Source of the DNA: Bremia lactucae
Taxonomy: Eukaryota; Oomycota; Peronosporomycetes; Peronosporales; Peronosporaceae
NCBI RefSeq assembly: GCF_004359215.1
Contig: NC_090610.1
Span: 4,304,248 to 4,368,247 of the forward strand
Length of the DNA: 64,000 nucleotides
Direction of reading: 5' to 3'
This document shows, one piece after another, positions 1 through 12,059 of the stretch. Every line of letters starts with the position of its first letter. The first letter of the stretch is position 1. A program made the translations under genes and the position numbers. Below the pieces are notes generated by a model. The model was not told where the DNA came from. It saw only the letters and a program-made list of their open reading frames with translations, and did not search any database.

Positions 1-1380
1 GACCGCAGATCATCCCCAGACCGATGGCCAAACAGAACGTGCCAATCGGATCGTGGCGGATGTCTTACGCACTATAGCAACTCCCAAAGATTAGAGCAAG
101 CAATTGTACTTTGTGGAGCTCGCTAAAAATAACAGTGTCCACGCCAGTACGGTGAGACATCGTTTTCTATAAACGGACTGCTCCATCCTCGGATGCCAGT
201 CTCGTTTGTGCGCGCCCGAGTTTTAGTGGGGGAGGGCCCCTCACTACGCTCGGTGCGAAAGAGGGACATAGCTTCGTCAATATGACGATGACCCGCGAGG
301 GTATCATCTCAACGACGAAACTTGCCTTAGTGACCCTGCCGGGTTGGCAGTGGTCAGTATGTAGTCACGGCAAGGAATGCATGTGCTCTCACACAATAGC
401 GATGTTTCGTTGCTTACAACTACGTCCTACGAACGATTCCGGCGATGTCATAGGCGAGTTGAATGCTAAAAGCCTGAGCGAGGCTTAACACTTTGTGGAT
501 GAGCGATTAGCCATCCCACGAAAAGTCCGTGACCGTGGCGCAACGGCAAGCGCACAAGATAAACAAAAGAATGCTGACTGAAATGGTCGCAAAAATAATG
601 AATGCTTAAGTGTTCGACATAAAGTACTGTTAAGTACTGTTACTCTACCTAAAATCGCAATTTTTGTACTACCTGGGGGTACTTAAAATTATTGCTACGT
701 TACATTGGGCCATTTACTGTGGTCGAGAAGGTCAAAGACCTAAATTATAGGCTCACCCTCCCGCCATATATGAAGATGCACCCCGTCTTTTACGTGGGTC
801 GTCTCAAACGGTATGTGGACCCAGATGAGGTCACATATTCCCATCAGTCTAAGGAGACTGTTGGTGACACCGACCATGGGTTCAGTATTAAACAGATGGG
901 GGAAATGAGGAAGGCGAAAGACTTGCCTCCGACCTTCTCTTCCCATGAGAACGTAACGGACTCGGAGAGCGAGAGATACCACGCGCGTAATACGGTTCCT
1001 CAGCATTAACTTCTTAAAGATGTCCAGCCGAAGTTTCAAGCGTTCGTAACCCTGACGATTTTTCGCGCGAGCATCATGAAGCCGAGGTCAGTAGCAAGAC
1101 TTGACCCTCGAAATCCCCAATGCGTCGTTCAGCAGCGCTTAATGCCTGCAACTGAACGATCGCGGGAAAGGCAGCAGCGATTATGTGGGCAAAATCGCCA
1201 CTCCTATCGAGCGCCGCCTGCACTGATTGGATGCGGATGGGAATCAACGCTTCCTTGCTAAAAGTTTGCTTGCCCACCGCTCCGTGAGGAAGAAGCATCA
1301 AATCCTCGTCCAGTGGAGAGGATACCCGAAAATTCACCATGTCTTGTCAAAGCCTTAAAGTTGACTTAGTGACAAACAAG
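1..1380 (+). pseudogene. Ty3/gypsy integrase and chromodomain, degenerate 3' part of pol
   Basis: The window opens inside an integrase core: frame 2 from base 2 reads HPQTDGQTERANR, the conserved stretch around the third catalytic region of gypsy integrases. After several frame breaks, 692-1009 reads the C-terminal GPF module (YIGPFTVVEKV, then HPVFYVGRLKRYV). Near 1242-1345 a worn chromodomain follows (LLAHRSV, ILVQWRGYPK), which targets chromovirus integration to chromatin. Stops and shifts show it is dead. The same arrangement recurs at 27583-28793. Confidence 0.8.
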
Positions 1381-1384
1381 CCGG

Positions 1385-2110
1385 GCTTGCATTCACGTCC
1401 CATACCATTAAGCACAGAGGTCTTTGTAACTAAGCCCTGTTTATCCTCTCCTCCTAATGGTTTACCGACCCTAGTTCTTCCCCAGTAGACCGCCCGGCCC
1501 CACTCGGCGTTTCCCGCACCGTACAGCTTTCTGGTATAAGGTGGGATTGATGCTTCGAGCTTTGCGCGAATTGCGCAACGGACAAGCCGGGCGCAAGTGC
1601 TTAGTGCTTTCTCGCATATAACATCTACGATGTTTGAATGCTATTCCACAGCTTTTCTTCTCCTTACTAATAGACAAATCTGATGCGCTCGACGGGCTTT
1701 CCAATATTTCTGCGTACCAACGCGAGAGGACTTAAAGTCGAACTCAGCGCGTAACCCCATGGCAATTGCCGCTTCTAAAGTAACGGGATGAGATTGGTAC
1801 AATTCCGTTTGGGCAACCCCCGCATTAAGGTCTTCCATTATGAACGAATAATTTAACCACTTCTTGCCCTCGGCCTTGATGTATAGCGGCAAAAAGAGCT
1901 CTTAACTCCTGGGCGTAGTCTCCTAGGATCGGTCTACCCTGACGAGCCGCTAAATATCGTGATCGTGTGCGAGAAATCTGATTAGATGGGACAAACATGC
2001 TAGTCAGATGATGTTTTGGCAAATCACACCCCACGAGAGGCAAGGTAAACCTGCCTACTTGGACGAGCGGTGCAACTTATAGGGTGCACCAACTAAGTAC
2101 CTGTTTTCAA
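1385..2110 (-). pseudogene. Ty3/gypsy gag remnant with degenerate zinc knuckle
   Basis: Read on the minus strand, 2043-1825 carries a capsid segment (RYLAARQG, YAQELRALFAA) and 1892-1641 continues with an ORF typical of oomycete gypsy gag (EAAIAMGLRAEFDFKSSR). At about 1640-1560 a worn knuckle reads CYMRESTKHLRPAC, where the second Cys of CX2CX4HX4C is Arg. A closely similar knuckle occurs at 60.4 kb. The reading frame is broken at least twice. No pol follows it downstream on this strand, so it is an orphan fragment abutting the plus-strand integrase at about 1380. Confidence 0.7.
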
Positions 2111-2259
2111 TCCTGTCACATGCCATAACCAGTTTGTCAAACTAGGTCTCGCAGCCTACGATTTGCACATTCTGTATGAATGCTCCCGAAGCGTAAAACT
2201 AAAAGGAGTTGCATCCTTAGCACGCGTCCAAGTGTAACATCGATGCCAAAAACGCATCG

Positions 2260-2620
2260 ATGAAGAATTCGTTTTTGTTGTCACCAAACTGTGAAGTCTG
2301 GATGAGTGACGACGGGATCTTATACCGCTCGTTGGTCATATACCGTTCGTTGGTCATAGCAGACCAACGAACCAAGTTGCCCTTTGCAGGCAACCAAGAC
2401 TCTTTTCGGGAGCGAACCGCAACGAATTGCGGTCTCCGTTCCTTTGGTTAATGCTAAGTTGCAGACTAACATTCTGTTGAAGTGATCTTTACAATCCTTC
2501 GTTCCTGGTGGTACATTTTAGCATTCCCGGTACGGGGGCTCTTTAGATCGGAGTCATTACAAGATGACTCCTCATCAATATAGTCCGAGGAATGGAACAT
2601 CTTGGAGATTAATATCTGAT
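2260..2620 (-). pseudogene. Fragment of the antisense ORF family of gypsy elements
   Basis: By eye, the reverse complement of this stretch matches parts of the ORF at 4249-6040. Bases 2350-2450 correspond to about 4770-4860 and 2540-2600 to about 4560-4610. It is badly worn, with no open frame. A short imperfect duplication lies at 2318-2357 (two copies of a tataccg(c/t)tcgttggtca unit), followed by an inverted copy of part of the unit. Confidence 0.4.
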
Positions 2621-2779
2621 CTCTCTCGTCTTAACCCACCGTTTTATGACAAAATTGCTCAGATAAAGATCTGGAGGCCAAAATTATATTTAAATGAAAT
2701 TAGAGTAAGGTCGTAATATTAAATATAGTTCAGTTCCCCGTTTGATCTAAAACCGTCAAATGCGTTACTAAGGCTTGCC

Positions 2780-2985
2780 AATGATCTGTGATAGTACAAA
2801 GCCGCATGTACACACTCGCAAGCATAGATATCGCTCAGGTCTACGAACCATTGGTCCCTTGAACTAGGATTCATTAAGTTATACGAGCTTGTACGACTTA
2901 CGAAGTTGTTAAACTTCTTAAGACTATAGAACTAAGCGACTCTTTAAGTATAGAGGAGCGAAGTAGCTTCGCTACACCTGGAAGC
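2780..2985 (-). repeat. LTR fragment (LTR III family, reversed)
   Basis: The reverse complement resembles the LTR segments at 21480-22050 and 55480-55660, including the stretches around 'cttgaactaggattcatt' and 'gcttcgctacacc'. The ends are not preserved. It is probably the remnant of the LTR belonging to the neighbouring antisense-ORF fragment. Confidence 0.4.
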
Positions 2986-3169
2986 ACTCGCAGGCAATTT
3001 ACACTTGATAATTAATTAAATTTAGCCTCTTCTGGCATGGATATCTTCCCCAAACTTTCAAAGCGAAACGAGTAGCATATAAGAAGCTCAGAACTTTGTA
3101 TGGGCTCGATCACATAGATCACAACCTTTCCCAGGCCCAGATGTTCTTGATGCAAGGCCTAAAGACTTA

Positions 3170-3425
3170 ATATGAATCCTCTCTTATCGGGCAGCAAAGG
3201 ATCACTTAGCGGAACTCGGTACAATCCTGTACCTGATCCGGAGCCTAAGGCTCGCCCTCTTGCTGTCAGTGTTAACACATATGAGGGCAAAGAGGAAGGA
3301 AATCTCCTTTTCTGGATTAAATAAACGAAAACGTCCATAGCCTCCGTCATGGCTATATTTAAGCTCGGTAGGAAAGCGAGTAAGTAAGCACTCACATGTA
3401 GCACGTCTAAAGACGTCGCACTTCC
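3170..3425 (+). pseudogene. Ty3/gypsy gag capsid fragment
   Basis: The plus strand reads a capsid-like segment with the oomycete gypsy gag wording [20 protein letters not shown] followed by LLFWIK, then after stops IFKLGRKASK and ALTCSTSKD. The fragment is about 85 codons, lacks a zinc knuckle, and is interrupted by at least two stops. At about 3430 it joins directly to a different sequence that resembles the antisense ORF family. It is an isolated fragment. Confidence 0.6.
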
Positions 3426-3427
3426 CG

Positions 3428-3590
3428 CGTCTCCTGCTGCTTTAGGGTGAAGCCCATGCCCCTAGAATTGCGTACTCCCTTAGAGACTCTCACTGGAGGA
3501 CGTGCATCTCTTCTGAGAAGCGCGAAGGGATTGATAGCTTACAATTCTTTTACGAGCTCACGAAGCGCTCGTTTTCCCAAGGTTTTTTTG
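3428..3590 (+). pseudogene. Fragment of the antisense ORF family, cut by an LTR
   Basis: The stretch matches 5170-5330 by eye: ctcctgctg.tttaaggg, then the 'ggagaacg.. catctctt' and 'gaagcgctcgttttcc' stretches. It stops exactly where the LTR starting TGTAACAAGG begins at 3591. Confidence 0.45.
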
Positions 3591-4102
3591 TGTAACAAGG
3601 CACATTTCACTAGTGCTGACCAGTACTAGTTAATCATACACTGATTACAGTGTAGGATAGGTGCCTCGAAGCTTCACGTACACAAAGGTACCGAGGACGA
3701 TTTCTTAAGAAGCTAAGGGTCTTCAGAGTAAAGGTCTAGACTAAGGCCTTAGAATAGAGAAAAGGTAAGACTGTATTAATCTATTCACATTCCTACGAAA
3801 CGATCTTCTACTTACTACTGAACCTATTATATTAATAAGTAACAAGGTATGGCACCTTCTTGCGCACCGCACAATCGTGTCTTAAACCGATTGGCGGGGT
3901 TGATTTAAACTTAAATCAACCAATCAATAGAACTAATGTCTAATTGCATCAATATTACCAAATTTGGTATTAATGGAACTATTGAAGTCAAAATTAATAA
4001 AGATAATAATTTTAAACTTCTTCATTTATTTCCTCTCATAGGAAATATTATTTCCTATTCCTCCTATAGGATATAATACTTGTGTAACGGGACCCCGTTA
4101 CA
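3591..4102 (-). repeat. LTR, 3' LTR of the minus-strand gypsy element at 3.6-10.4 kb
   Basis: It starts TGTAACAAGG and ends CCCCGTTACA on the plus strand, about 512 bp with inverted ends. The sequence next to it in pol sense (minus) is purine-rich (GTGGTGGTGAG), the position of a polypurine tract, which makes it a 3' LTR. A related copy in the opposite orientation lies at 32898-33329. The outer boundary at 3591 is inferred from the TGTAAC start. Confidence 0.6.
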
Positions 4103-4248
4103 CTCACCACCACTTAACCAACAGTCACCATAGTGACTGATGTAGGGTGAAACGATATACTATTATGTCTTTCCCTTTAATTTTTGTATGTTGATTTTAA
4201 CAATAATTCCGATTTTATTTTCATAAATTGATTTTGACCGAAATCAAC

Positions 4249-6040
4249 ATGGCGACTAATAAGTCTGTGCGCGTGGCCCGTGAGGCCGCAAAGCTGACAG
4301 CTGCACGGTACAGTGCAGCTGTTGGTAATGAAATTTATCAATGGACGCTAATACGTCTACTGCGGGGAATACGTCACCTACTCCCATTGGAGGTGACGAT
4401 GACAAGTCATCTGCTACACCGACTGTAGGTGAGTGGACCAAGTCACCGGCATCGCCGGACTCAGTGTCTACTGTAAAGGCCGCTGGATCACCCGGGGCCG
4501 AGTCCGTTAAGCCTTCAGGTTCTAACGTGACAACTAGAGGGGTGATGACGAGGTTATTCGACTCGTCGAACCTCTTTGGTGAGGAGTCATCATCCGATGA
4601 CTCCGTGAGCGATGACCACTCTGGTAACGTTAGCATGCGTCACCCAGAAAATTAAGTGGTCGCGAGGGGAAGAGTGCTGCTGGTGGTGATAGTTTGCATC
4701 ACCAGGAAGGGAGTGATTCTAGAGATCGCTCCAAGGGCTAAGTTAACGTTGACGTTAACATGAGCCAACACGAGAGGGATCGCAATACGTTGCGGTTCGC
4801 TCCTGAAAATCGGCCTTGGTTGCCCTCTAGGAGAAACCTCATTCGTTGGTCTGTATGAACAACGATCGATGTCATATTCCGCTATTCAACTCATCCAGGT
4901 TTCACATGCCCGGTGAGGATGAGACGAAATTCCTCACCGATGCCTTTTCCGGCATCGGTGGTACTCCTCTAAGCTGACAAAGGATGTCAAACCTTTGCGC
5001 TAAACTTCGACAGCTTTTATACAGCATGTACAAAAATAGGCCGTGAGGTCTGGCTTGACAAGCTAAATGCTTTCCGTGAGCGGTTCGAGAAACAGACCGT
5101 AGTCGGTGCATGATATAAGCTGTACTGTTTGTCTTAGGAGACAGGGATTCCTTGCCTCTCGTGGGGGGACCCATGCTCCTGCTGTTTTAAGGGTGCAGGT
5201 CATGCCCCAAAAGAAAGCATATTTCTTAAAGATCTTCATTGGAGAACGCTCATCTCTTACGAGATGCGTGAAGGGATTGAGAACCTCCAATCCTATTACG
5301 AGCGCGGAAAGCGCTCGTTCTCCGATGGACCTTCTGTCAAGGAGGATGGGGCTGTTCGTACTGCAAGACGAAACCTGGAACGTCCAACATCAATTGGGAA
5401 CGAGGCTCCTAGCTATCATGTGAGGGTGGATACCCTCGCCAACGAACGAGATATCTCGTTCGAACTCTATTTACCTCTGGGTGGTTCGAAAAGCTTTCAA
5501 CAAGAAAATGCTTCTCACCACTCGAATCCGTCAATGGATGTGGAGGGGGGGGGTCGGGTTCGCCTCGTTTGACGAACCCGAATCAACATCATGATTCGGA
5601 TCACGCCCTTTATTTTTTGAGAAAGGATTCTGATCACGAGCGATCCCGTCGCCGCGAGTTAGCGGTGATGGCTAATAATGTTTCTCGTGACCAGTTGGTA
5701 GATTAAAATTGTGTGCAGGTTGCGACGGATCAACTGGCGAACGAGAGGACACATCAGTTCCTTCAAAACGAGATGGTGACAGCTCGTCAGAAGATCATTC
5801 CCTTGGAGAAAAAATGAGTGGATCGTCTGATTCAAGACAATCAGAGTCGGTACCGAGAAGATACGGCTTTGGCTCGGAACCATGAAGCTTTGGTGAATGC
5901 CCTAGACTGTTCCGGTGAAATCCGGAACCGGAAGAAGTCTCGTACTGATGGTACGGCGGAGACGCTGAACATAAGACGTAGGATGCGTACGCATACTAAG
6001 AGGCAGCTCGATCGTGTACACATTGCCTTGGCGATGTAGT
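4249..6040 (+). pseudogene. Antisense extra ORF of gypsy element I (worn)
   Basis: An ATG at 4249 opens a charged, low-complexity reading frame (MATNKSVRVAREAA), with an acidic Ser/Thr/Asp-rich part near 4341-4655. A central block near 4800-5000 shares the wording PENRPWLP with PEKEPWLLP at 27.27 kb. A Cys-containing part lies at 5106-5423, and a heptad-like charged region at about 5740-6040 ends in basic residues (RNRKKSRTDG). At least four frame breaks or stops are present. It lies opposite pol: its last 140 bases overlap the integrase C-terminus encoded on the minus strand (5902-6096). Other copies are at 26759, 34169, 20893(-) and 29684(-). Function unknown; it shows no zinc knuckle and the element's gag is elsewhere. 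Confidence 0.6.
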
Positions 6041-9000
6041 ACACGAAACGGGCCGATAGACCTGGGTAGTAATTTATTACTGCCTACATTCGTCACTACA
6101 TGTTTTTTAGGTTTACAGTAGACAGTACCACTAGGTCATTAACATTAAATGAAAGTATTTTTGCTCTTCCATTTTTGTGAGAGTTCTATTTCTATCGGTC
6201 TACCGCATCAGCAATGGAATCCTGTACAAAACGGGCCACTGCTTTTCTATCCAACAGGAAATCACCTGCTGACTGGGTTTTATTTCTGTTTCAGTGCGAC
6301 CGGCTCGCACTGCGGAGATATTAATCTCCTCATTATTGAGGGTATTATCGTTCTCATTAATATTATTGTTTTCGGTGCTGAGTCTTTTAGCATCGTTGTC
6401 AAAGTCTGTAATATCATTATTGTATTACTGAGTTTGTCAACTTCAATGTTGATTAAATCAACATTCGTATCCTCGCATTGACCTTACCGCTAATGCGTGA
6501 CGGCAAGAGCTAAAATGTCCTTACTCGAGTGAGTTCTTTCCCACGTAAATAGAATTCCCTCCAAACAAGGTGGGTGGCGTAAGACATTTACCAAAAATGG
6601 GGTATGCTTGAAGAAGCATGCACTGAATCGTTGATGGTAAATTCTATTATCGGCAAGAGCTCGTTCCAACTCTTAAAAGAATAGACGTATCCGCGAGAAA
6701 TCTCTTCGAGAATACGGTTTGCCCACTCCGTCTGACCATCTTCTTAAGGATGATCAAAAGTTAACATTTCAACAGTGTTCCAATTGATTTAAACACAGTT
6801 TGCCAATTCCGCCGTGGTTCTAGGCTCTCGATCTGAGACCAGTTCGCGGGGTCACCCATAGAGTCAAAATATCGTGTCAACAAAGACACGTGCACAGCCT
6901 TTGGCTGTGATCGACTCCGGTACTTCAGCAAGATGTACCATTTTGCTAAAACGATCAACAAAAGCAAGAACACCATTGTTCTTATGTTCGTCGTCAGGAA
7001 ATCCGAAGACGAGGTCCATGGATTAAGACTGCAACACTGCGGGAACAGGCAGAAGTTGTAATGGATCACGGGATGAAGCACTGGGCTTCATTGGTAAATA
7101 AACTCCGCATCTACTTGCGGATGAAATCATACTGGCGCGGCTTGTAATACTCGCAACTTATCGTGAGATAGGTCTTCTCATGTCCACGATGACCACTAAT
7201 TGGTGTATCGTGACACTCATACATGATGCGTAAACGCAAATCATTACGGGTTGGGATGACGACACGAGGTGTGTCGCCAGTAATGGCTGTGTAATACAGT
7301 AACCCATTGCGAGTTGTCTTTTGATCTGTTGAGAAACTATTTAAAATCCTTTTAAGGATTGTTGGGATGGATTTCTAAGGCAATCCATCAACCCTTTAAG
7401 AGCCTTATCTTCTTGAAAAGCTTTTCTAATGTCGGAAAATAATGTTGACGACGAAACACTTATTGTTGCAACAGTGGCCGTATGCTCACTGTCCGCTTGC
7501 GCACCCCGGCTCAAAGTCGGGTTGGCGCGAAAGAGCATCAGCGACGACGTTAAGTCATCCTGTTTATTTTCACGGGGAAGTTATAGTCCGTGAAGAAAGA
7601 CAACCCTCTCGCCATTCTTTGAGAGCGGTTTGGACCGTTTACGGCCGAGCGTAAAGACGCATGGTCCGTATACGCAATGAGCGGTCTACCTCCCAAGCGA
7701 TAGACCCTAAACCTAGCTAGTGCGTATAACATGGCAAGGAATTCTTTGTCATGCACTGGTTAGTTGCGTTCAGCTGGTTGAAGCTGACGCGAACGACGCG
7801 CTCTGCGCCGTCTGTGTCATATTGCATTAACACACAGCCGATTGCAAAATCACTGGCGTCACAGACCACATGAAATGGTCGGTCTTGGTCCGCAATCGCC
7901 AGGATTGGCAATTGCATCACTCTTTGCTTAATACCCTTAAAGGAAGTCTGGCGATCAACGTTCCGTGACCACTATTTTTTCCTTCAAGAAAGATGTACTG
8001 TCGTTTCGGCGTAATTGCTTGAGTACTTGTGCAGGTACAACGCTAAGCCGAGGAACTTTTGAAGTCCCTTTTCATCGACTGGCTCAGGCCAATCGGTGAT
8101 CGCCTTAATCTTTTCCGGATCCGGGCGTGTACCATGTTTTTCCACATTGCACCCAAGAAGTGGTATTTCGCTTGCAGCGAATATTCACTTCTTGAGATTT
8201 GCATACAACTCGTGCGTGCGCATAAATGTAAGAACCTGACGAACGTGAGTTTTATGAGCTTGCACGTCCGTCTATCCGTCCATGGCCCGGCTATGGACGA
8301 ATGCATCGTACAAATAACTTTTTGCGAAATCCCGCACCGATCTCAACAGATCGGTTACACATCTGTTCAATGTCGCAGGGGAATTACAAAGCCCCTGTGG
8401 CATAAGTAGCCATTCCGCTTGGGGTGCTTACTGCTATGAACGGGATATATTGTTCACGCATAAGGATCGGATAGAATCCATCCATCAGATCCATTGGCGA
8501 AACGATAGTACTCTTCGACATACCATCAATGATTACGTCTTTTCGTGGTATCGGCGTTTGAGCCGGTACCGTTGCAGCGTTCAATTTATTAAATGCATTC
8601 ACAATCCGTCATCCTCCTGTTACATTACGTACACATAAGGTCGTAGAGCTATTGTGGGCAGGTTGACTCCCTCGGATGAGCCGCTGCTATGCGGTCGGCA
8701 AGAACATTGTCGATTGCTAATTTTTGTTCACGAGGCAATGATCACTGCTTCATGACACAGGATTTCGAACTCAAAATAAGGTCGAATTCGTGTCGAGTAC
8801 CCTTATCCTTATGCAACACACATAACTCGCACTCCTTTAATTCGATCAGACCCTTATACAACGGATTTTGTCTTCAAATACTCATAAGATTGGTAGATAA
8901 ACGTTCCTCCGAGTCTTCTCATCGAGGTTACTTTCGTCCATCGATGAGCTGCTAAGAAACAGTTCGTTCTCAGTAAATACTATCGCCGACCGAATGTCGG

Positions 9001-10390
9001 CCACGTAGTTATCAACTGTGACAAGTACGCAGATCTGCTTGACTTTTTCACTACGCAGATTACGCAAGAACCGTTTCAATTTTTTCGTTGACAACTGAGT
9101 TATCTCCGAAATTGACTTTAGAACTGCTATTAGATCAAGTGTTTAAGCGTCTACACTTGAATCATTGTTTATTAAGACACTTATTGTCTCAGTTTCCTCT
9201 CTGGAATTTATTTCCAAAGGTACCTGTGAACCTTTGACCACAGGTTTCGGGGACAAGAATTTATTTGGGGAGTATCCTCCTCAACTGCCTCTAGCTGTGG
9301 TTGGTTACCACAGCGAGATCCTCAACGATCGACTCCCCAGTCGACCTAGGACTTTTGCACTGCCTCTTATAGGAAGGCGTTTTAAACTTTCTTGGATGTT
9401 GCTTTTCAAGCAAATATCCTTGTTTTGTACAACTCAACTTATTTGAGTGATCGAACTTTGACGCTGCCTGTGCTGTGCACAGCCGTCGGTAACTATATCC
9501 GCGTCACAATTGTGGACCTTCGACGCCGCCTGTAGCCGTCGGTAACTATGACCACATCACAATGGAGGACCTTCAACGCTGCATGTGCTTGTGCACATCC
9601 GTCAGGATCTAACTCCACAGTGAGTTGGGTATTTACACTGAGGTCGTGTGGAGTCAGGTAAACGCCTGAACCACAGGTGAGGCCACCGCACTCACTCGTA
9701 GGACATTCACAAGCTTGTGGACGCTCCAAGATGTTCATCATTTGGCCATCTCAGGAACAAGAGACAGGCATCGTCACGGCTTGATGCTGCCAATTTAAAC
9801 ATGGCCTGTACTTTCTGAGCCATGGTAATTTAAGGATGACATCAAATTTGTCATCCAAATCTGGTACGATATAATCATCATCGTACTGTTTAGCCCTTCA
9901 TGTGTTTTGTATACCAACCACACGTTTCTTTACCGTTACAGATACGCCTGTTGCTAGGCGCACTGTCATCCTCGTTAAAGGGGTATTGCGCTCAATAAGT
10001 TTGAGTCTACGATCTTCTCGCGATTGGCGTCTAATAAAATTATTCGACGACCCACAATCGGCTAGGGACTTAAGTGGCATTTATTTTACATTTTTATTTT
10101 CAGGGTGATGAGGTTAACCTCATCCCGTGTGGCAGTTTCACACAATTTATGTGTGTACGGAGCAACTTTCGTCAAAAGGCCTGCAAATTCTTTTGACGTT
10201 GCTGGAACAGTAGGGCGCTCCGCACCTACTGACCCCGACCGTTTATGGACGAGCCGCCTCGCCGATGCGATTTCGCAACAGCGTCAGATATGCGTCTTCC
10301 GCTGTTCCTAGCGAGAGGTCGGTTCTTTTGCTCAGTGATTTTAGGCACTGGCCGTGGGGCACTACACTTATAGGGTAGTTAGTGGCCTAT
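5902..10390 (-). pseudogene. Ty3/gypsy element I: gag end, protease, RT, RNase H, integrase, degenerate
   Basis: On the minus strand, in order. Gag tail near 10390-10080. Protease at 10080-9898, where the active-site motif reads ADCGSSNNFIRR (DCG instead of DSG). A linker at 9741-8882. RT from about 8870, with the PAQTPIPRKDV block at 8602-8384 and the catalytic region near 8300, where YFDD has become YLYDAF. RT thumb with LPLLG/DPEKIKAITDWP-type motifs at 8240-8043. RNase H at 7920-7550 (HVVCDASDFAIGC, YTDHASLRSA). H2C2 zinc finger at about 7300-7130. Integrase core at about 7050-6500. GPF module at 6096-5902 (SIGPFRVLHRQGNVYTIELP). Many stops and shifts mean no protein can be made. The 5' LTR is not seen; the copia fragment follows at about 10.6 kb. 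Confidence 0.85.
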
Positions 10391-10599
10391 CTTTTGACAA
10401 CGATTTAATTTTGTAACCGTTAGTAACTCGAAGAGCAAGGTTTCTCGCTCTCTGTATACGAGACATCCATCAGTTCTAGACCTATGGTTTCGTGTCGTCT
10501 CGGTGGACGATATGACCCCGAGTGACGAAGCCTGTTTCAGGCTAAAGCCCTCCTGTTTTGCTATAGAGATCGCTTGGTTGAGCGACTCTAATTCTAGCC

Positions 10600-11832
10600 A
10601 GAACAGGTGGGTGCACGATGGAGCTCGTGAGTTCGCGACAAGCTCGATCAAGACTTTCTACGAAGATGAAGGAATTGAGCATCAAATTACAGTTCCGTAC
10701 GCCCAACAGACTAATGGGACGGCAGAGCGTGCTATTCGGACAACTGTTACAATTGGACGCAGTTTGCTGCATCACGCCAAGCTCGACAAGTGTTTCTGGG
10801 CTGAGGCAGCAATGACAGCCATATACGTCAAGAATTGACTGCCGTCACCCAAAGTTTGAGCATAAGACTCTTTATGAGATTGTCTAAGAGTCGAAGCCCA
10901 GTGTAAAACACATGCGTGTATTTGGCTGCCGGACGTACATTCTAACTCCAAAGGAAAAACGACTTAAATGGGACCCTAAGGCTCGCGTCGGAATTTTTCT
11001 CGGTTACGAAGAAACATCTTAAGCTTATCGAGTCTTTTCGTCGATGCAGGGCAAGTTATTATTAGTCGCGATGTTAACTTCGATGAGTCTGTTCTCGAGT
11101 TTCTGCCGATAAGCTTGGACGAAGATGTCGATGATTCGGAATTTGAAGATCTCGAAATTGCTTCCCCAAAAATGGAGTACAAGCAGACAGGAAAGCGAAA
11201 AGGTCGCTAAAGTGAAAAGAGAAACCTACCCAGGAAATTACCTGCTGCTCGACAACAAAATGGTCTTGAAGAAGCAAGCGCGCCCATTGAATCGCGTATG
11301 GAAGACGATGCAGAAAAGAATGATGACCAAGATGACGAAGCTGCTTCTCCTCTGTTTTGGCGTGCAAGTGCTAATGCCGTTGAAAGATCGATCGACTTAT
11401 CAGAGCCTAAGTCTTTCTAAGAGGCAATGAATGGACCGCAGCAAGTTCATTGGCGCGAGGCAATTCGTATGGAGCTCGAAATCATGCTCTGCGTGGTATT
11501 TTGTGCTGCCGAGCTGCCACACGCTCAACGTGCCATTGGTACCAAATGGGTGTTTAAGATCAACCGCAGAGCGGATGGATCTATCGACAAATACAAGGCT
11601 CGCCACGTCGCGAATGGCTTCAAACAAAAGTACGGCATTGATTACACCGAAACCTTTTCGCCGGTTGTCAAGTATGTGACACTCCATTTCTGTATGGAAT
11701 CATAAAAGAACAAGTTTATTGCGAGATCTCTGAAGGAGTACAGTTTGATGACAATTTTAATTGTTTGGAACTGGTCAAGGCTATGTACGGACTCAAACAA
11801 GCGTCGCGCGTATGGAATGAAACGTTTGACGG
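10600..11832 (+). pseudogene. Ty1/copia integrase and RT fragment (copia A)
   Basis: The plus strand reads a copia integrase core end (VPYAQQTNGTAERAIRTTV, the NGxxER region, at about 10690-10760), then VFGCRTYILTPKEKR, and from 11430 the RVT_2 reverse transcriptase (AIGTKWVFKINRRADG, YKARHVANGFKQKYGIDYTE). It jumps to MYGLKQASRVWNETFDG and ends at 11832 where a copia LTR begins. Stops at 10838 and 11705, and loss of the RT palm, make it inactive. Its wording differs from copies B and C, so it is a separate copia lineage. Confidence 0.85.
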
Positions 11833-11997
11833 GCCAAAGGCGGGTACCGGTGTATACCGGTAGATACCGGGAATGACGTCATGCGGTGAAGTCATTGAGA
11901 TGACGTCAGTTGATGACGTCAAAAGCTTCTAGAAGATTCCAGAAGCGATGATTGGCTACAAGTGTAATGGTTGGCTTAAGGGTAAGAAGCAATAGGT
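11833..11997 (+). repeat. Copia LTR, 5' partial (copia B) with three TGACGTCA sites
   Basis: It aligns by eye with 15150-15290: both contain ggccaaaggcgggtaccgg, repeated 'taccgg' words, perfect TGACGTCA octamers (11874, 11901, 11914) and 'aagcaataggtttgcgaa'. The 3' part of the LTR is missing here and the sequence runs straight into gag. Confidence 0.65.
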
Positions 11998-12059
11998 TTG
12001 CGAAGGAACAAGGTGGCGGCTTCGATGGAGCCGCCACGGGCAAGGACAAGCGTTTATGA

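Noticed and set aside
4256..4636. 126-codon minus-strand ORF rich in acidic residues
   Set aside because: It is the mirror of the low-complexity plus-strand ORF; the plus frame is the one shared with other copies.
4249..6040. Calling the plus-strand ORF family gag
   Set aside because: Gag with PBS and capsid/knuckle homology lies on the opposite strand next to the same LTR family, and the purine tract adjoins the LTR on this ORF's side, so it cannot be the 5' gag.
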